Shown here: piece by piece, positions 1 to 8,993 of the stretch
Layout of the letters: every line of letters starts with the position of its first letter
Numbering within the stretch: the first letter of the stretch is position 1
Source: an uncultured Prevotella sp.
GTDB lineage: Bacteria; Bacteroidota; Bacteroidia; Bacteroidales; Bacteroidaceae
Length of the DNA: 34,511 nucleotides
Assembly: GCA_937907705.1 (NCBI GenBank)
Contig: CALCVP010000042.1
Coordinates: 1 to 34,511, forward strand
Direction: 5' to 3'
Made by a program: the position numbers and the translations under genes
Notes under the pieces: generated by a model
Seen by the model: the letters and a program-made list of their open reading frames with translations, nothing else
The model's database searches: none
Told to the model about the DNA's origin: nothing

Positions 1-1
1 C

Positions 2-52
2 TTCGTCCACGGACGAATTTCGGACGATAAAGTCTCATTTTGAGGCAAAATG
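2..52. repeat. Two adjacent short hairpins
   Basis: TTCGTCC (2-8) pairs with GGACGAA (11-17), and CATTTTG (36-42) pairs perfectly with CAAAATG (46-52). A partial third copy, TTCGGACGA, lies between them. Position 1 cuts into the element, so its full extent is unknown. It could be the 3' end of an upstream transcript or a small intergenic repeat. No convincing gene is present in 1-250. Confidence 0.5.
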
Positions 53-166
53 AAGAAAAATGGCACTTGAATATCAACGAGTTACGGAAGATGGTAGAGT
101 GGTATAAAATCCTACTTTTTAAGTATATCTTAAACAATAATAGAATTTATATTCTTACGCTATTAC

Positions 167-215
167 AAAACAGCCCCACTAACAGTAAATTTTATACTCT
201 TGGTGGAGCTGTTTT
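167..215. terminator. Probable bidirectional terminator hairpin
   Basis: The arms AAAACAGCCCCAC (167-179) and GTGGAGCTGTTTT (203-215) pair at 12 of 13 positions around a 23-nt loop. The outer bases give a T-run on either strand. It lies 36 bp past the stop codon of the minus-strand EF-G-like gene, so ending that transcript is the natural role. It could also serve a plus-strand gene to the left of the window. Confidence 0.6.
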
Positions 216-250
216 GATTAAGATATATTAAATCAAGGGAAAAGCTAAAG

Positions 251-2413
251 CTATTCGTCCTTGTCCTCTAACTCAGCTTCATGCTCTTTGATAAGCTGCT
301 GCTGAATATCGTTAGGCACAAGCTCGTAGCTGGCAAACTTTGTAGTAAACGATGCGCGTCCGCCTGTAATGGAACTTAAAGAGATAGAATAGCTTGCCAA
401 CTCTTTCAGCGGTATCTTGGCTTGCAGCTTCTGATAACCTGCCTCGCTGTCCATGCCCATAATCAATGCTCTGCGACCCTGTAAGTCGCTCATTACATCG
501 CCCATAAAGTCGGAAGGAACATACACCTCCAAGTCATATATTGGCTCTAAAATCTTTGGACCAGCATTTTTGAATGCCTCAGAGAAAGCATGGCGGGCTG
601 CCAGCATAAACGAAAGCTCATTGCTGTCAACAGGGTGCATCTTGCCGTCATACACTACCACTCGCACATCACGTGCATAGCTGCCTGTAAGCGGACCTTG
701 CTCCATACGCTCCATAATCCCTTTTAGAATAGCTGGCATAAAACGAGTGTCGATGGCTCCGCCTACTACTGAATTGATAAAGACAAGCTTGCCACCCCAG
801 TCAAGATTGATGACTTCTTTACCCTTTATGTTTACTCTAAATTCTTGACCGTTTATCTTGTAAGATACAGGATCTGGCATTCCTTCTGCGTAAGGTTCTA
901 CAATCAGATGCACTTCGCCAAATTGACCTGCTCCGCCAGACTGCTTCTTGTGGCGATAGTCGGCGCGGGCACTTTTCGTAATAGTCTCACGGTAAGGTAT
1001 TTTGGCGTCAACGTATTTTACAGGTATCTTCTCGTTGTTTTCAAGACGCCATTTCAAGGTTCGCAGGTGGAACTCTCCTTGACCGTGTACAATAGTCTGT
1101 TTTAGCTCCTTGCTTTGCTCCACCACCCATGTGGGATCTTCTTGGCGCATTTTGAGCAGAGCAGCCATCAGCTTCTCTGTATCTGCCTCGTTCACAGCTT
1201 TTATAGCACGGGAATATTTGGAATTAGGATACTTGATAAAGTCAAATCTGTTCTCACATCCTTTGTCGTTGAGCGTGTTTCCTGTCTTTACGTCTTTTAG
1301 CTTTACCGTGCAGCCTATGTCGCCTGCATTGAGGCAGTCTACTGCGGTACGGTTGGCACCTGCACAGACATAGATACTGCCGATGCGCTCCTTCGAACCT
1401 CTGTCTGCATTGCTCAAATCGTCTCCTGGCTTTACGCAACCGCTCATTACCTTAAAATAGCACACATCGCCAATATGTGGCTCAACGCCTGTTTTGAAGA
1501 AATAAAGAGACTCTGGACCAGCAGCATCCGGGGTGATTTCTTCGCCACGCGTGTTGTGCACTTTCGGCATTTCGCTTACAAAAGGCACTACATTGCCTAA
1601 GAACTCCATAAGTCTGTGCACGCCCATACTTTTGCCTGCACAGACACAGAATACAGGGAAGATAGAACGTGTAATTAACCCCTTACGTATACCTTCGCGA
1701 AGTTCATTTTCTGTCAAGGTCCCTTCTTCAAAAAATTTCTCCATCAAAGTCTCGTCGTTCTCAGCAGCAGCTTCTACCAATGCCTTGTGAAGCTCTATGG
1801 CCTTGTCCATTTCTTCTGCTGGAATGTCTTCTATAATAGGAGCACCACCCTCAGGCTTCCATGAATACTTCTTCATCAACAATACGTCTATCAATGAGTT
1901 AAAGTCAGGACCTGTAGAGATAGGGTATTGTATCTGCACGCATTTTGAGCCATAAATATCTTTCATGGAAGAGATGATAGCATCAAAATCGCATTTGTCA
2001 CTATCCAACTGGTTGATAAGGAAAATAACAGGTTTCTTCAACTTCTCTGTATAACGGAAGTTGTTCTGTGTGCCTACTTCAGGACCGTATTGACCATTGA
2101 TAAGCACAAGGGCCTGGTCGGTAACATTCAATGCTGTAATAGCTCCACCTACAAAGTCGTCAGAACCAGGACAGTCTATTATATTAAGTTTTTTGTTGTT
2201 CCATTCAACACTAAAAACAGTTGAGAATACTGAATAGCCATATTCTTGTTCAACTGGAAAATAATCGCTAACGGTGTTCTTTGCCTCTACAGAACCACGA
2301 CGCTTGATAACACCACTTTCAAAAAGCATTGCCTCGGCAAGAGTAGTCTTGCCCGAACCCGCACTGCCAAGCAGCGCAATATTTTTAATTTCGTTTGTTT
2401 GATAAACCTTCAT
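251..2413 (-). CDS. fusA2: EF-G paralog (EF-G2 type), translation elongation factor
   Basis: This 720-residue protein has the full EF-G layout: an N-terminal G domain with P-loop GSAGSGKT (16-23), a beta-barrel domain II, a domain IV containing GGAGQFGEVHLIVEP, and a C-terminal EF-G domain V. The G domain is atypical. The switch II motif reads DCPGSDDF (80-87), so the catalytic histidine of the usual DTPGHxDF is serine 84, and the base-recognition motif is NQLD (134-137) instead of NKxD. It stands alone, not in a str operon, and is divergent from hemW. Bacteroides has a second EF-G reported to translocate without GTP hydrolysis and to matter in gut colonisation; this protein fits that type. 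An AACTTTTG at 2497-2504 (minus) is a near-match -7 element. Family membership is firm; the GTPase-deficient behaviour is inferred. Confidence 0.9.
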   Translation of the reverse strand: MKVYQTNEIKNIALLGSAGSGKTTLAEAMLFESGVIKRRGSVEAKNTVSDYFPVEQEYGYSVFSTVFSVEWNNKKLNIIDCPGSDDFVGGAITALNVTDQALVLINGQYGPEVGTQNNFRYTEKLKKPVIFLINQLDSDKCDFDAIISSMKDIYGSKCVQIQYPISTGPDFNSLIDVLLMKKYSWKPEGGAPIIEDIPAEEMDKAIELHKALVEAAAENDETLMEKFFEEGTLTENELREGIRKGLITRSIFPVFCVCAGKSMGVHRLMEFLGNVVPFVSEMPKVHNTRGEEITPDAAGPESLYFFKTGVEPHIGDVCYFKVMSGCVKPGDDLSNADRGSKERIGSIYVCAGANRTAVDCLNAGDIGCTVKLKDVKTGNTLNDKGCENRFDFIKYPNSKYSRAIKAVNEADTEKLMAALLKMRQEDPTWVVEQSKELKQTIVHGQGEFHLRTLKWRLENNEKIPVKYVDAKIPYRETITKSARADYRHKKQSGGAGQFGEVHLIVEPYAEGMPDPVSYKINGQEFRVNIKGKEVINLDWGGKLVFINSVVGGAIDTRFMPAILKGIMERMEQGPLTGSYARDVRVVVYDGKMHPVDSNELSFMLAARHAFSEAFKNAGPKILEPIYDLEVYVPSDFMGDVMSDLQGRRALIMGMDSEAGYQKLQAKIPLKELASYSISLSSITGGRASFTTKFASYELVPNDIQQQLIKEHEAELEDKDE

Positions 2414-2539
2414 AATGATTATAGATTTAAGTTATATAATAATTTGTGTGTATTCATGTTATTGGCCTCTAAATTACATAATTTAGATTAACCTTGCAAA
2501 AGTTTAAACAAAAACAGCAAAAAAATTAAAACATATTAG

Positions 2540-2547
2540 TATTTTTG
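2540..2547 (+). promoter_or_regulatory. -7 promoter element of hemW
   Basis: TATTTTTG matches the Bacteroides -7 consensus TAnnTTTG and lies 39 nt before the hemW ATG. No TTTG -33 box is visible at the usual distance. The 173-bp gap with the divergent EF-G-like gene must hold both promoters. Confidence 0.45.
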
Positions 2548-2586
2548 CAATAAAATAAAGAAATCGACGATAAATTTTAAGGTTAC

Positions 2587-3717
2587 ATGGCAGGCATTTA
2601 TATACACATACCTTTCTGTAAAAGTCGCTGCATATACTGCGGCTTTTATTCTACTACTTTAGGTGATTCATACAAGACAGCGTATGCTGATGCGCTGTGC
2701 AAAGAGTTGCAATTACGAACAGATTATGTTAGCGAGACAATAGAAACCATCTACTTTGGTGGAGGGACGCCTTCATTAATGCCTGTACAGCTGTTACAAA
2801 CTATTCTGAAAACAATCTTTCAACATTACCATGTAAACAAGAATGCTGAAATTACCATGGAGTGTAACCCTGATGATATAACCGGCCCCTTTGTTTCTGC
2901 ACTGAAAGCAATGGGGGTGAACCGCGTGAGTTTAGGAGTTCAAACCTTTTCAGATGAAAGATTAGCACTAATCAGACGTCGCCACTCTGCGGCTGATGTA
3001 AAGAAAGCTATACAGTGCTTACAGCGTCATGAAATCTATAATATTAGCATAGACCTCATGTTTGGCTTTCCCAATGAGACTTTGAACGACTGGGCTTTTG
3101 ACATAAAAAGGGCATTAGCCTTAAAGGTTACACACATATCTGCTTATAGTCTCATGTTTGAAGAGAGCACACCTCTTTATGATATGTTGGAAAAAGGAGA
3201 AATCAAAGAGGTACCTGAAGATGTAAGTCTTAACATGTATAAAATGCTCATTGCCCAACTCAAGGAAAACGGCTATGAGCAGTATGAAATCAGCAACTTT
3301 GCATTGCCCGGTTTCAGATCTCGGCACAACAGCAGCTATTGGAAACGCATACCTTATATAGGTATAGGAGCGGCGGCACACTCGTACAATATTACATCGC
3401 GGCAATGGAATATCAGCAATGTACAGCAATATATAGCTACTATCGGCAAAAACAGCATTCCTATGGAAATAGAACATTTAGACAAGCCCACCATGTATGA
3501 CGACTGGATTACTACTGCCATGCGCACGTGTGAGGGCATTGACTTACGAGAGTTGCACCAAGAGTTTGGCGAAAAATATGAAAAATACTTTATGGATCAA
3601 GCGCAGCAATATTTAAACCGTGGCTGGCTTGAACAAGTAAATAATCACATTAGGCTCACGCAACAAGGATTATTTGTAAGCGACATGGTTATGTCAGACT
3701 TGATGATAGCTGAATAG
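2587..3717 (+). CDS. hemW: HemW-type radical SAM heme chaperone
   Basis: This 376-residue cytosolic radical SAM protein begins with the iron-sulfur motif C11-x3-C15-x2-C18 followed by Gly-Phe. The fourth cysteine found in true coproporphyrinogen dehydrogenase HemN is therefore missing, which is the HemW signature. YFGGGTPS (about 56-63) is the SAM-binding glycine motif, and a HemN C-terminal domain follows. HemW proteins bind heme and are thought to deliver it to respiratory enzymes; older annotations call them oxygen-independent coproporphyrinogen III oxidase. The start ATG gives a protein beginning at the first strand of the radical SAM barrel, as in the family. The gene converges on the MBL hydrolase with only 36 bp between the stop codons. 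Confidence 0.9.
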   Translation: MAGIYIHIPFCKSRCIYCGFYSTTLGDSYKTAYADALCKELQLRTDYVSETIETIYFGGGTPSLMPVQLLQTILKTIFQHYHVNKNAEITMECNPDDITGPFVSALKAMGVNRVSLGVQTFSDERLALIRRRHSAADVKKAIQCLQRHEIYNISIDLMFGFPNETLNDWAFDIKRALALKVTHISAYSLMFEESTPLYDMLEKGEIKEVPEDVSLNMYKMLIAQLKENGYEQYEISNFALPGFRSRHNSSYWKRIPYIGIGAAAHSYNITSRQWNISNVQQYIATIGKNSIPMEIEHLDKPTMYDDWITTAMRTCEGIDLRELHQEFGEKYEKYFMDQAQQYLNRGWLEQVNNHIRLTQQGLFVSDMVMSDLMIAE

Positions 3718-3753
3718 TGATACTTATACTTACCTGTTTATCCCTTTAGTGGG

Positions 3754-4515
3754 CTATATTTCTATTTCCATATTGTCGTAAGCCAATTGTATGTTCATGG
3801 GCAGCTGGCTGTTGACCACTGCATGCAGACCTATATCATGTCCCATGTGTGTAAAAAACGTTCTGCGTGCACCCACTTTGCGAGCAAAAGCAATGGCTTC
3901 GTCTACTATAAGGTGTGAATGATGGTCTGGCGCATAACGCAAAGCATTGACCACAAGGGTGTCTACCTCTGACAAATATTGGTATTCCGTATCTGCAATG
4001 GTTTTCATATCTGTAATATACAGAAAATTGCCTATTCTATAACCCAAAATAGGTAGTTTGTCGTGCATTACTTGTACAGGAATAATGGTTAAATCGCCTA
4101 TTTTTATCGCTTGATGAGGCTGTATCGTGGTCAATCTTATCTTTGGAACACCAGGGTATTTATGCTCTGCAAAACAATATGGCATATTATGTTTCAACCC
4201 GTTTGCTGTATGTTGGTCAGCGTATATGTCTACATCTCCAAATACACAAAAAGGTCTTAAATCATCAACACCCCCTACATGGTCATAATGAATATGAGTG
4301 AGCAATACACCATCTATTTTCCGAAACGGTTGTGCCAACATCTGCTGCCGGAAATCAGGACCACAGTCAATTACTACACGTGTAGACTCCGTTTCTATCA
4401 TTGCTGAACATCTTAGTCGCTTGTCGTGTGGGTCCATACTTCTGCACACCTCACATTGGCAGCCTATAGTAGGAACTCCTACTGATGTTCCAGTACCAAG
4501 AAAAGTAACCTTCAT
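3754..4515 (-). CDS. PhnP-like MBL-fold metal-dependent hydrolase
   Basis: This 253-residue metallo-beta-lactamase-fold protein carries the metal motif THIHYDH (73-79), an earlier IDCGPDFR segment, and a later THMGHDIG histidine motif. Three cysteines near the N-terminus (C19, C21, C24) match the extra structural zinc site of PhnP, the phosphoribosyl cyclic phosphodiesterase. No phosphonate-degradation genes are nearby, so the substrate is unknown; a cyclic phosphodiester is a reasonable guess from the family. It is the last gene of the unit DUF4348 - murB - MBL hydrolase, starting 14 bp after murB. Confidence 0.85.
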   Translation of the reverse strand: MKVTFLGTGTSVGVPTIGCQCEVCRSMDPHDKRLRCSAMIETESTRVVIDCGPDFRQQMLAQPFRKIDGVLLTHIHYDHVGGVDDLRPFCVFGDVDIYADQHTANGLKHNMPYCFAEHKYPGVPKIRLTTIQPHQAIKIGDLTIIPVQVMHDKLPILGYRIGNFLYITDMKTIADTEYQYLSEVDTLVVNALRYAPDHHSHLIVDEAIAFARKVGARRTFFTHMGHDIGLHAVVNSQLPMNIQLAYDNMEIEI

Positions 4516-4529
4516 GGATTGATTATATA

Positions 4530-5543
4530 TTATACAATATTTACCTCTGGCATTATGTCTATGCCAAACTTGTCTTTTACATCTTTACGTATAGCATCGC
4601 ACAGGCGTACAATGTCGTTGCCAGTGGCACCGCCCTTGTTTACCAGTACCAAAGCTTGGTTACGATGTACACCAGCTCTACCCAACGACTTGCCTTTCCA
4701 TCCACATTGGTCAATCATCCATCCCGCAGGTATTTTTATGTGGGCATCATCTACTTTGTAATGAGGCATATCCGCATACAATGCAAACAATGTTTTGTAC
4801 GTCTCTACTGATACAACAGGATTCATAAAAAAGCTACCTGCATTGCCTTCCACGTGGGGGTCGGGCAATTTAGCTTTTCTAATATCTATAATGACCTCAC
4901 GCAATTGCTGAGCCGTAGGCTGCTCTATATGACGCTGTGCCAGTTGGCTGCGAATGTTTCCGTATTCTAAGTCTGGAACAAAATGTTTGCTCAGCCGGTA
5001 GGTTACATAAGTAACCACATATTTGTTTTTCCATTCTTTTTTAAAACGGCTCTGTCTATAAGCATACTCACAATCTGCATTGTTAAACTCTACATGCTTG
5101 CCCGTAGCTATCTCTACTGCCTCTACACGATAAATAAAATCTTTGGCTTCTACACCGTAAGCACCTATATTCTGAACAGCACTGGCGCCTACTTCGCCTG
5201 GTATGTAAGACAAATTCTCTAAACCGTACCATCCGTTTTTTACGCATAGGTCTACTACATTATCCCAAATCTCTCCACTACCAAACTTCACCAATATATT
5301 GTCGCCTTGTGTTTCTACACTGTGCCCCTTTATGTTTGAGTGCAACACTGTACCTGCAAAATCTTGTGTTAGCAGCAGATTACTGCCACCACCCAAAAGC
5401 AACAAAGGTTGGTCTGCAACAGTCAGCTGCGAAAGCACTTCATCTAACTCAGCGACAGAATTAAACTCTATGAAACGTTTACACGTAGCATCAATGCCAA
5501 ATGTATTATGACCTTTTAAGTTATAATGGGTAATGTTTATCAT
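4530..5543 (-). CDS. murB: UDP-N-acetylenolpyruvoylglucosamine reductase MurB
   Basis: MurB reduces UDP-GlcNAc-enolpyruvate to UDP-MurNAc with NADPH and FAD, a cytosolic step of peptidoglycan precursor synthesis. The 337-residue protein has the FAD motif GGGSN (51-55), the block YIPGEVGASAVQNIGAYG (113-130), an active-site Arg in YRQSRFK (R163), the proton-donor Ser in GSFF (S237), and the C-terminal Glu in MPEV (E333). Its length and the long insert before GSFF match the type I enzymes related to E. coli MurB. It starts 34 bp after the DUF4348 lipoprotein gene. Confidence 0.96.
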   Translation of the reverse strand: MINITHYNLKGHNTFGIDATCKRFIEFNSVAELDEVLSQLTVADQPLLLLGGGSNLLLTQDFAGTVLHSNIKGHSVETQGDNILVKFGSGEIWDNVVDLCVKNGWYGLENLSYIPGEVGASAVQNIGAYGVEAKDFIYRVEAVEIATGKHVEFNNADCEYAYRQSRFKKEWKNKYVVTYVTYRLSKHFVPDLEYGNIRSQLAQRHIEQPTAQQLREVIIDIRKAKLPDPHVEGNAGSFFMNPVVSVETYKTLFALYADMPHYKVDDAHIKIPAGWMIDQCGWKGKSLGRAGVHRNQALVLVNKGGATGNDIVRLCDAIRKDVKDKFGIDIMPEVNIV

Positions 5544-5577
5544 ACAAAAGTGTTTACGGATTTTTACAAGAATGCCT

Positions 5578-6420
5578 TTACTCTGACAACTTTATCAATT
5601 TCCAAGCTTTTCCAAAACGCTTGAAGACAAGTTGCATCTCCATGCCATTGGCAATGCCGCGCATGACAAATATCTTTCTCTTTCCCTCGACATAACTCTG
5701 TCCATACATAATGTTATAGATAAAGTTTTTAGGCAATTTAGGAGCAAAGGCTGGCCATGTTTCAGGAGCAATTTCGCCCGTCATCGTGCTGAAATCATCG
5801 TCAGGATCAGGACCGCTAAATATGATAGGATTGTGCAAACTCTTCATTTGATAAGTTGAGTCTGAAGTGAAATGCTGATAAAAATCAAGGAAAGAAGCAT
5901 TGCTCTTATGGTACGCTGCATCGGTGGCAATAGAAGTAAGCATCCACTGACCATTGATGCGGTCAAAATTATATTGCTTTACACGTTTACGTTTCAGGTA
6001 TATTTTTTCTATCGTTACATGATTAATAGAGGTATCTTTTACCACATTCATCTGCTTTGTATTGTCAAAGATTAGCGTATAATACCCTTGACGCATAAAG
6101 AAATGTTCCGTCTTCCATTGCGACTTTTGCAAATACGTAATCTGATGGCCCTTGATGACCTTTAACGGAAATGCAATTCTTTTGCGCTGCAACTTTCTGT
6201 TGGAAGCAAAATTAAAGATAAAATCATCAAACAACTCATCTGCAGCCTTGGGCACAGGCTGTTCTTCCATCAATGTCTGTGCAGAAGTATCTATTGCAGA
6301 AGTGTCTGTTATAGCAGCCACGCTGACAGAATCAGCAGCAGGCTTTTTGTCTGTACAGCCCGTAGTCCATAACATCATCAAGCAGCATGTTACGACAACG
6401 AATAAAACACCTTTTTTCAT
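5578..6420 (-). CDS. DUF4348 lipoprotein
   Basis: This 280-residue predicted lipoprotein has a signal peptide ending in the lipobox TTGC (Cys22), then an acidic, Ser/Thr/Ala-rich linker to about residue 60. The remaining domain opens with DELFDDFIFNFASNRKLQRK. That opening, the RQGYYTLIFD strand and the DPDDDF segment match what I recall of the Bacteroidales DUF4348 family, whose function is unknown. It is the first gene before murB, so a cell-envelope role is possible but not shown. A TACTTTTG -7 element lies 48 nt upstream. Confidence 0.8.
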   Translation of the reverse strand: MKKGVLFVVVTCCLMMLWTTGCTDKKPAADSVSVAAITDTSAIDTSAQTLMEEQPVPKAADELFDDFIFNFASNRKLQRKRIAFPLKVIKGHQITYLQKSQWKTEHFFMRQGYYTLIFDNTKQMNVVKDTSINHVTIEKIYLKRKRVKQYNFDRINGQWMLTSIATDAAYHKSNASFLDFYQHFTSDSTYQMKSLHNPIIFSGPDPDDDFSTMTGEIAPETWPAFAPKLPKNFIYNIMYGQSYVEGKRKIFVMRGIANGMEMQLVFKRFGKAWKLIKLSE

Positions 6421-6467
6421 CTCTCAATTAAGCTTTTAATATAGAAAAGAATCTCTCAAATTTTGGG

Positions 6468-6475
6468 CAAAAGTA
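6468..6475 (-). promoter_or_regulatory. -7 promoter element of the DUF4348-murB operon
   Basis: The minus strand reads TACTTTTG, an exact match to TAnnTTTG, 48 nt before the DUF4348 start codon. It is divergent from the pheS promoter about 45 bp away. No TTTG is found 19-21 nt upstream. Confidence 0.5.
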
Positions 6476-6518
6476 CAACTTTATTTTGATTTATGATACA
6501 TATTCAAGCTAAAAATAT

Positions 6519-6526
6519 TACCTTTG
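6519..6526 (+). promoter_or_regulatory. -7 promoter element of pheS
   Basis: TACCTTTG is an exact TAnnTTTG match, 37 nt before the pheS ATG. The leader is short, and I see no room for a T-box or attenuator between it and the start. Confidence 0.5.
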
Positions 6527-6563
6527 CACAAAGTTTTTAATAAGCAGTAAAATTATCTATAAA

Positions 6564-7601
6564 ATGATACTCGATAAAATAGCTACACTTCTTAAAGAAG
6601 TAAAAGGACTTAACGCTACAAATGCTGAAGAAATAGAAGCGTTAAGATTAAAATACCTTAGCAAAAAAGGTGAAATAAATGCCCTTATGGCAGACTTCAG
6701 AAACGTTCCTGCTGAACAGAAAAAAGAAGTCGGCATAAAGATTAACGAGCTGAAACAAACTGCACTTGAACGTATCAATGCACTTAGAGAACAGTGTGAG
6801 ACAGCAGAAGATAATGACGATACTGTAGACTTAACACGTACAGCTTATCCTATCAAGCTCGGTACTCGCCATCCACTGACCATCGTCAAGAACGAAATCA
6901 TAGACATCTTTTCGCGCATGGGCTTCACTTTGGCTGATGGTCCTGAAGTAGAAGATGACTTGCATGTATTTACCAAAATGAATTTTGCTGCAGACCATCC
7001 TGCAAGAGACATGCAAGACACTTTCTTTGTAGAGCAAAATCCTAATGATGTAACAAAGAATATTCTTCTGCGTAGCCACACCAGCTCTGTACAAGCACGC
7101 GTAATGGAGACCTCACAACCTCCTATCCGTATCATCTGTCCGGGACGTGTGTACCGCAATGAAGCCATAACAGCACGCGCACACTGCTTCTTCCATCAGA
7201 TAGAAGGTTTGTACATTGACAAGAACGTATCCTTTACCGATCTTAAGCAGGTGCTGCTTACCTTTGCAAGGGAAATGTTCGGACCTGAAACCAAGATACG
7301 CTTGCGCCCAAGTTACTTCCCCTTTACTGAGCCAAGTGCCGAAATGGATATTTCTTGCCATCTCTGTGGCGGCAAAGGCTGTGGCTTCTGCAAATATACC
7401 GGTTGGGTAGAAATATTAGGTTGTGGCATGGTTGATCCTAATGTGCTTGAAGCATGCGGTATAGACAGTTCTGTATATACGGGTTATGCTTTCGGATTAG
7501 GCGTAGAACGCATTACCAACTTGAAATATCAAGTTTCTGACCTTCGCATGTTCTCTGAGAATGACGTAAGGTTCCTTAAAGAATTTGAAGCTGCGCATTA
7601 A
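6564..7601 (+). CDS. pheS: Phenylalanine--tRNA ligase alpha subunit
   Basis: PheS is the catalytic subunit of the alpha2-beta2 class II phenylalanyl-tRNA synthetase. The 345-residue protein has an N-terminal coiled coil (about 1-90) that contacts tRNA. Motif 2 is seen as ICPGRVYRNEAITARAHCFFH and motif 3 as GYAFGLGVERI near the C-terminus. A CxxCxxxxCxxC-like segment (CGGKGCGFCKYTGW) lies before motif 3, as in many PheS proteins. The beta-subunit gene pheT is not in this window, which is common in Bacteroidetes. A strong hairpin follows the stop codon. Confidence 0.97.
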   Translation: MILDKIATLLKEVKGLNATNAEEIEALRLKYLSKKGEINALMADFRNVPAEQKKEVGIKINELKQTALERINALREQCETAEDNDDTVDLTRTAYPIKLGTRHPLTIVKNEIIDIFSRMGFTLADGPEVEDDLHVFTKMNFAADHPARDMQDTFFVEQNPNDVTKNILLRSHTSSVQARVMETSQPPIRIICPGRVYRNEAITARAHCFFHQIEGLYIDKNVSFTDLKQVLLTFAREMFGPETKIRLRPSYFPFTEPSAEMDISCHLCGGKGCGFCKYTGWVEILGCGMVDPNVLEACGIDSSVYTGYAFGLGVERITNLKYQVSDLRMFSENDVRFLKEFEAAH

Positions 7602-7624
7602 GTTCTGCGTAAATTTGGATAAAT

Positions 7625-7670
7625 AAATCCCTTTTGCAAAGATAGCTTTCCGTCTTTGCGAAAGGGATTT
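7625..7670 (+). terminator. Terminator hairpin after pheS
   Basis: An 18-bp stem is formed by 7625-7642 and 7653-7670 with a single T-G wobble and a 10-nt loop. It starts 23 nt after the pheS stop codon. The downstream tail is T-rich but interrupted. It lies in the convergent gap with the metallophosphoesterase gene. Confidence 0.7.
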
Positions 7671-7708
7671 ATGTTTATGGTTACTTCTTTTTTATATGTG
7701 CATTTAAA

Positions 7709-7743
7709 ACCGTCTTGCCTTTGTTGCGTATGGGCAAGACGGT
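7709..7743 (-). terminator. Terminator hairpin after the metallophosphoesterase gene
   Basis: ACCGTCTTGCC (7709-7719) pairs perfectly with GGCAAGACGGT (7733-7743). On the minus strand the stem is followed directly by TTTT, so it most likely ends the pyrC-metallophosphoesterase transcript, 21 nt past the stop codon. Confidence 0.7.
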
Positions 7744-7764
7744 ACAAAATACTTTTACTGATGA

Positions 7765-8946
7765 TTATTGCTTTGATGGCGGCACCCTGCGCAATGTTAT
7801 CACTACAATCTCATTCTTCACGCCAACACGGAACGGGATAAATCCTCCCACACCAGTTGAAACACTGATGGCACGCTGCTGATGCTGATACATGCCACCC
7901 CACTCTTTGTAGAGAAGAGCTGCGGGCGACCAACCCAACACCTTGAACTGCATGGCATGAGTGTGGCCACTCAAAGTCAGCTGCACATCACTCTGCGGCA
8001 AAATTTTTCTGTCCCAAGCCGAAGGGTCATGTTCCAACATGATTTTAAAAGAGCCCACAGCTGTGCCCTTGAGTGCTTTCAGAATGTTGCCCTTTGACGG
8101 AAACGGTGCCTTGCCGTCATTCTCCATGCCTGCAATGATGATAGAGTCGTTATCGCGCTTTAGTGTTACATGTTCATTATTCAGCAGCTGCCAGCCAAAC
8201 GACTGCTCATAATGCATGGTAAGCTGTTCATTCCTCTTCTTCTGCGCTTCCGTATCATGGGTATAGTCTGCATAATCATGATTGCCCAATACAGAATATA
8301 CCCCATCCGGGGCTTTGATACTTGAAAGCAGCCGACTGACAGGCTGCAACTCTATGGGTCGCATGTTTTGAAGATCACCTGTAAAACATACTACATCTGC
8401 CTGCTGGGCATTGATAGAGTCCACAGCTGCTTTCAGAATGTATTGACGAGATGAGTCATAGGTGCCTACATGCGCATCACTGAACTGTACTATCTTATAC
8501 CCGTCAAACGAAGCCGGCAACTGCTTGGAATAAAAGGTTTCATGTCGTACCACCACACTGTTGAACCCCCAGGTAGACCCATACACCACCAAGGCAATGA
8601 CAGCAATGGCCAAAACTGCGCCAGCATAGTTACCCCAATTGGTCACGGTATGATGGTAGCGGCAGTGCCCCCACCCCAAAAGTGAGCAGACTGCAAAGAG
8701 CAATTTTGGAACTGTATAAATGCCTGTAAGCAAAAGATAAATATTTAACGTGCTGACAGAATGAGGGGCAAAATCATGCTGCAACGACAGAAAAAGCGTA
8801 TAGACAACCATAAGCAGACTGGAGCCACACAGAAGCAACCGCTTCAGCCACTTGTACTTTCTGCTCCGGCAGATATACACACGCTCAAAATAGACATCTG
8901 GCAGCAGCAATGCCAGTATTAACCATACGGATATTCTTGCAATCAT
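7765..8946 (-). CDS. Membrane-anchored metallophosphoesterase
   Basis: This 393-residue protein has about four N-terminal transmembrane segments (near 4-20, 35-55, 66-90 and 108-126) followed by a calcineurin-like phosphoesterase domain. The dinuclear metal motifs are SDAH (156-159), GD (190-191), GNHD (221-224), a later EHDP and GHTH. This layout matches the YkuE/YaeI group of membrane-linked phosphoesterases, some of which act on lipid A precursors or other phospholipids; the substrate here is unknown. It starts 47 bp after pyrC on the same strand, so it is probably cotranscribed with it. Confidence 0.88.
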   Translation of the reverse strand: MIARISVWLILALLLPDVYFERVYICRSRKYKWLKRLLLCGSSLLMVVYTLFLSLQHDFAPHSVSTLNIYLLLTGIYTVPKLLFAVCSLLGWGHCRYHHTVTNWGNYAGAVLAIAVIALVVYGSTWGFNSVVVRHETFYSKQLPASFDGYKIVQFSDAHVGTYDSSRQYILKAAVDSINAQQADVVCFTGDLQNMRPIELQPVSRLLSSIKAPDGVYSVLGNHDYADYTHDTEAQKKRNEQLTMHYEQSFGWQLLNNEHVTLKRDNDSIIIAGMENDGKAPFPSKGNILKALKGTAVGSFKIMLEHDPSAWDRKILPQSDVQLTLSGHTHAMQFKVLGWSPAALLYKEWGGMYQHQQRAISVSTGVGGFIPFRVGVKNEIVVITLRRVPPSKQ

Positions 8947-8993
8947 ATTTTATATATAAAAAACAGGAGGATTGTAATTTCAAACGGCATGAA

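Noticed and set aside
40..231. 63-codon plus-strand reading frame
   Set aside because: It starts inside one hairpin, runs through the terminator-like hairpin at 167-215, is lysine/asparagine/isoleucine-rich as expected for AT-rich noncoding DNA, and resembles no protein.
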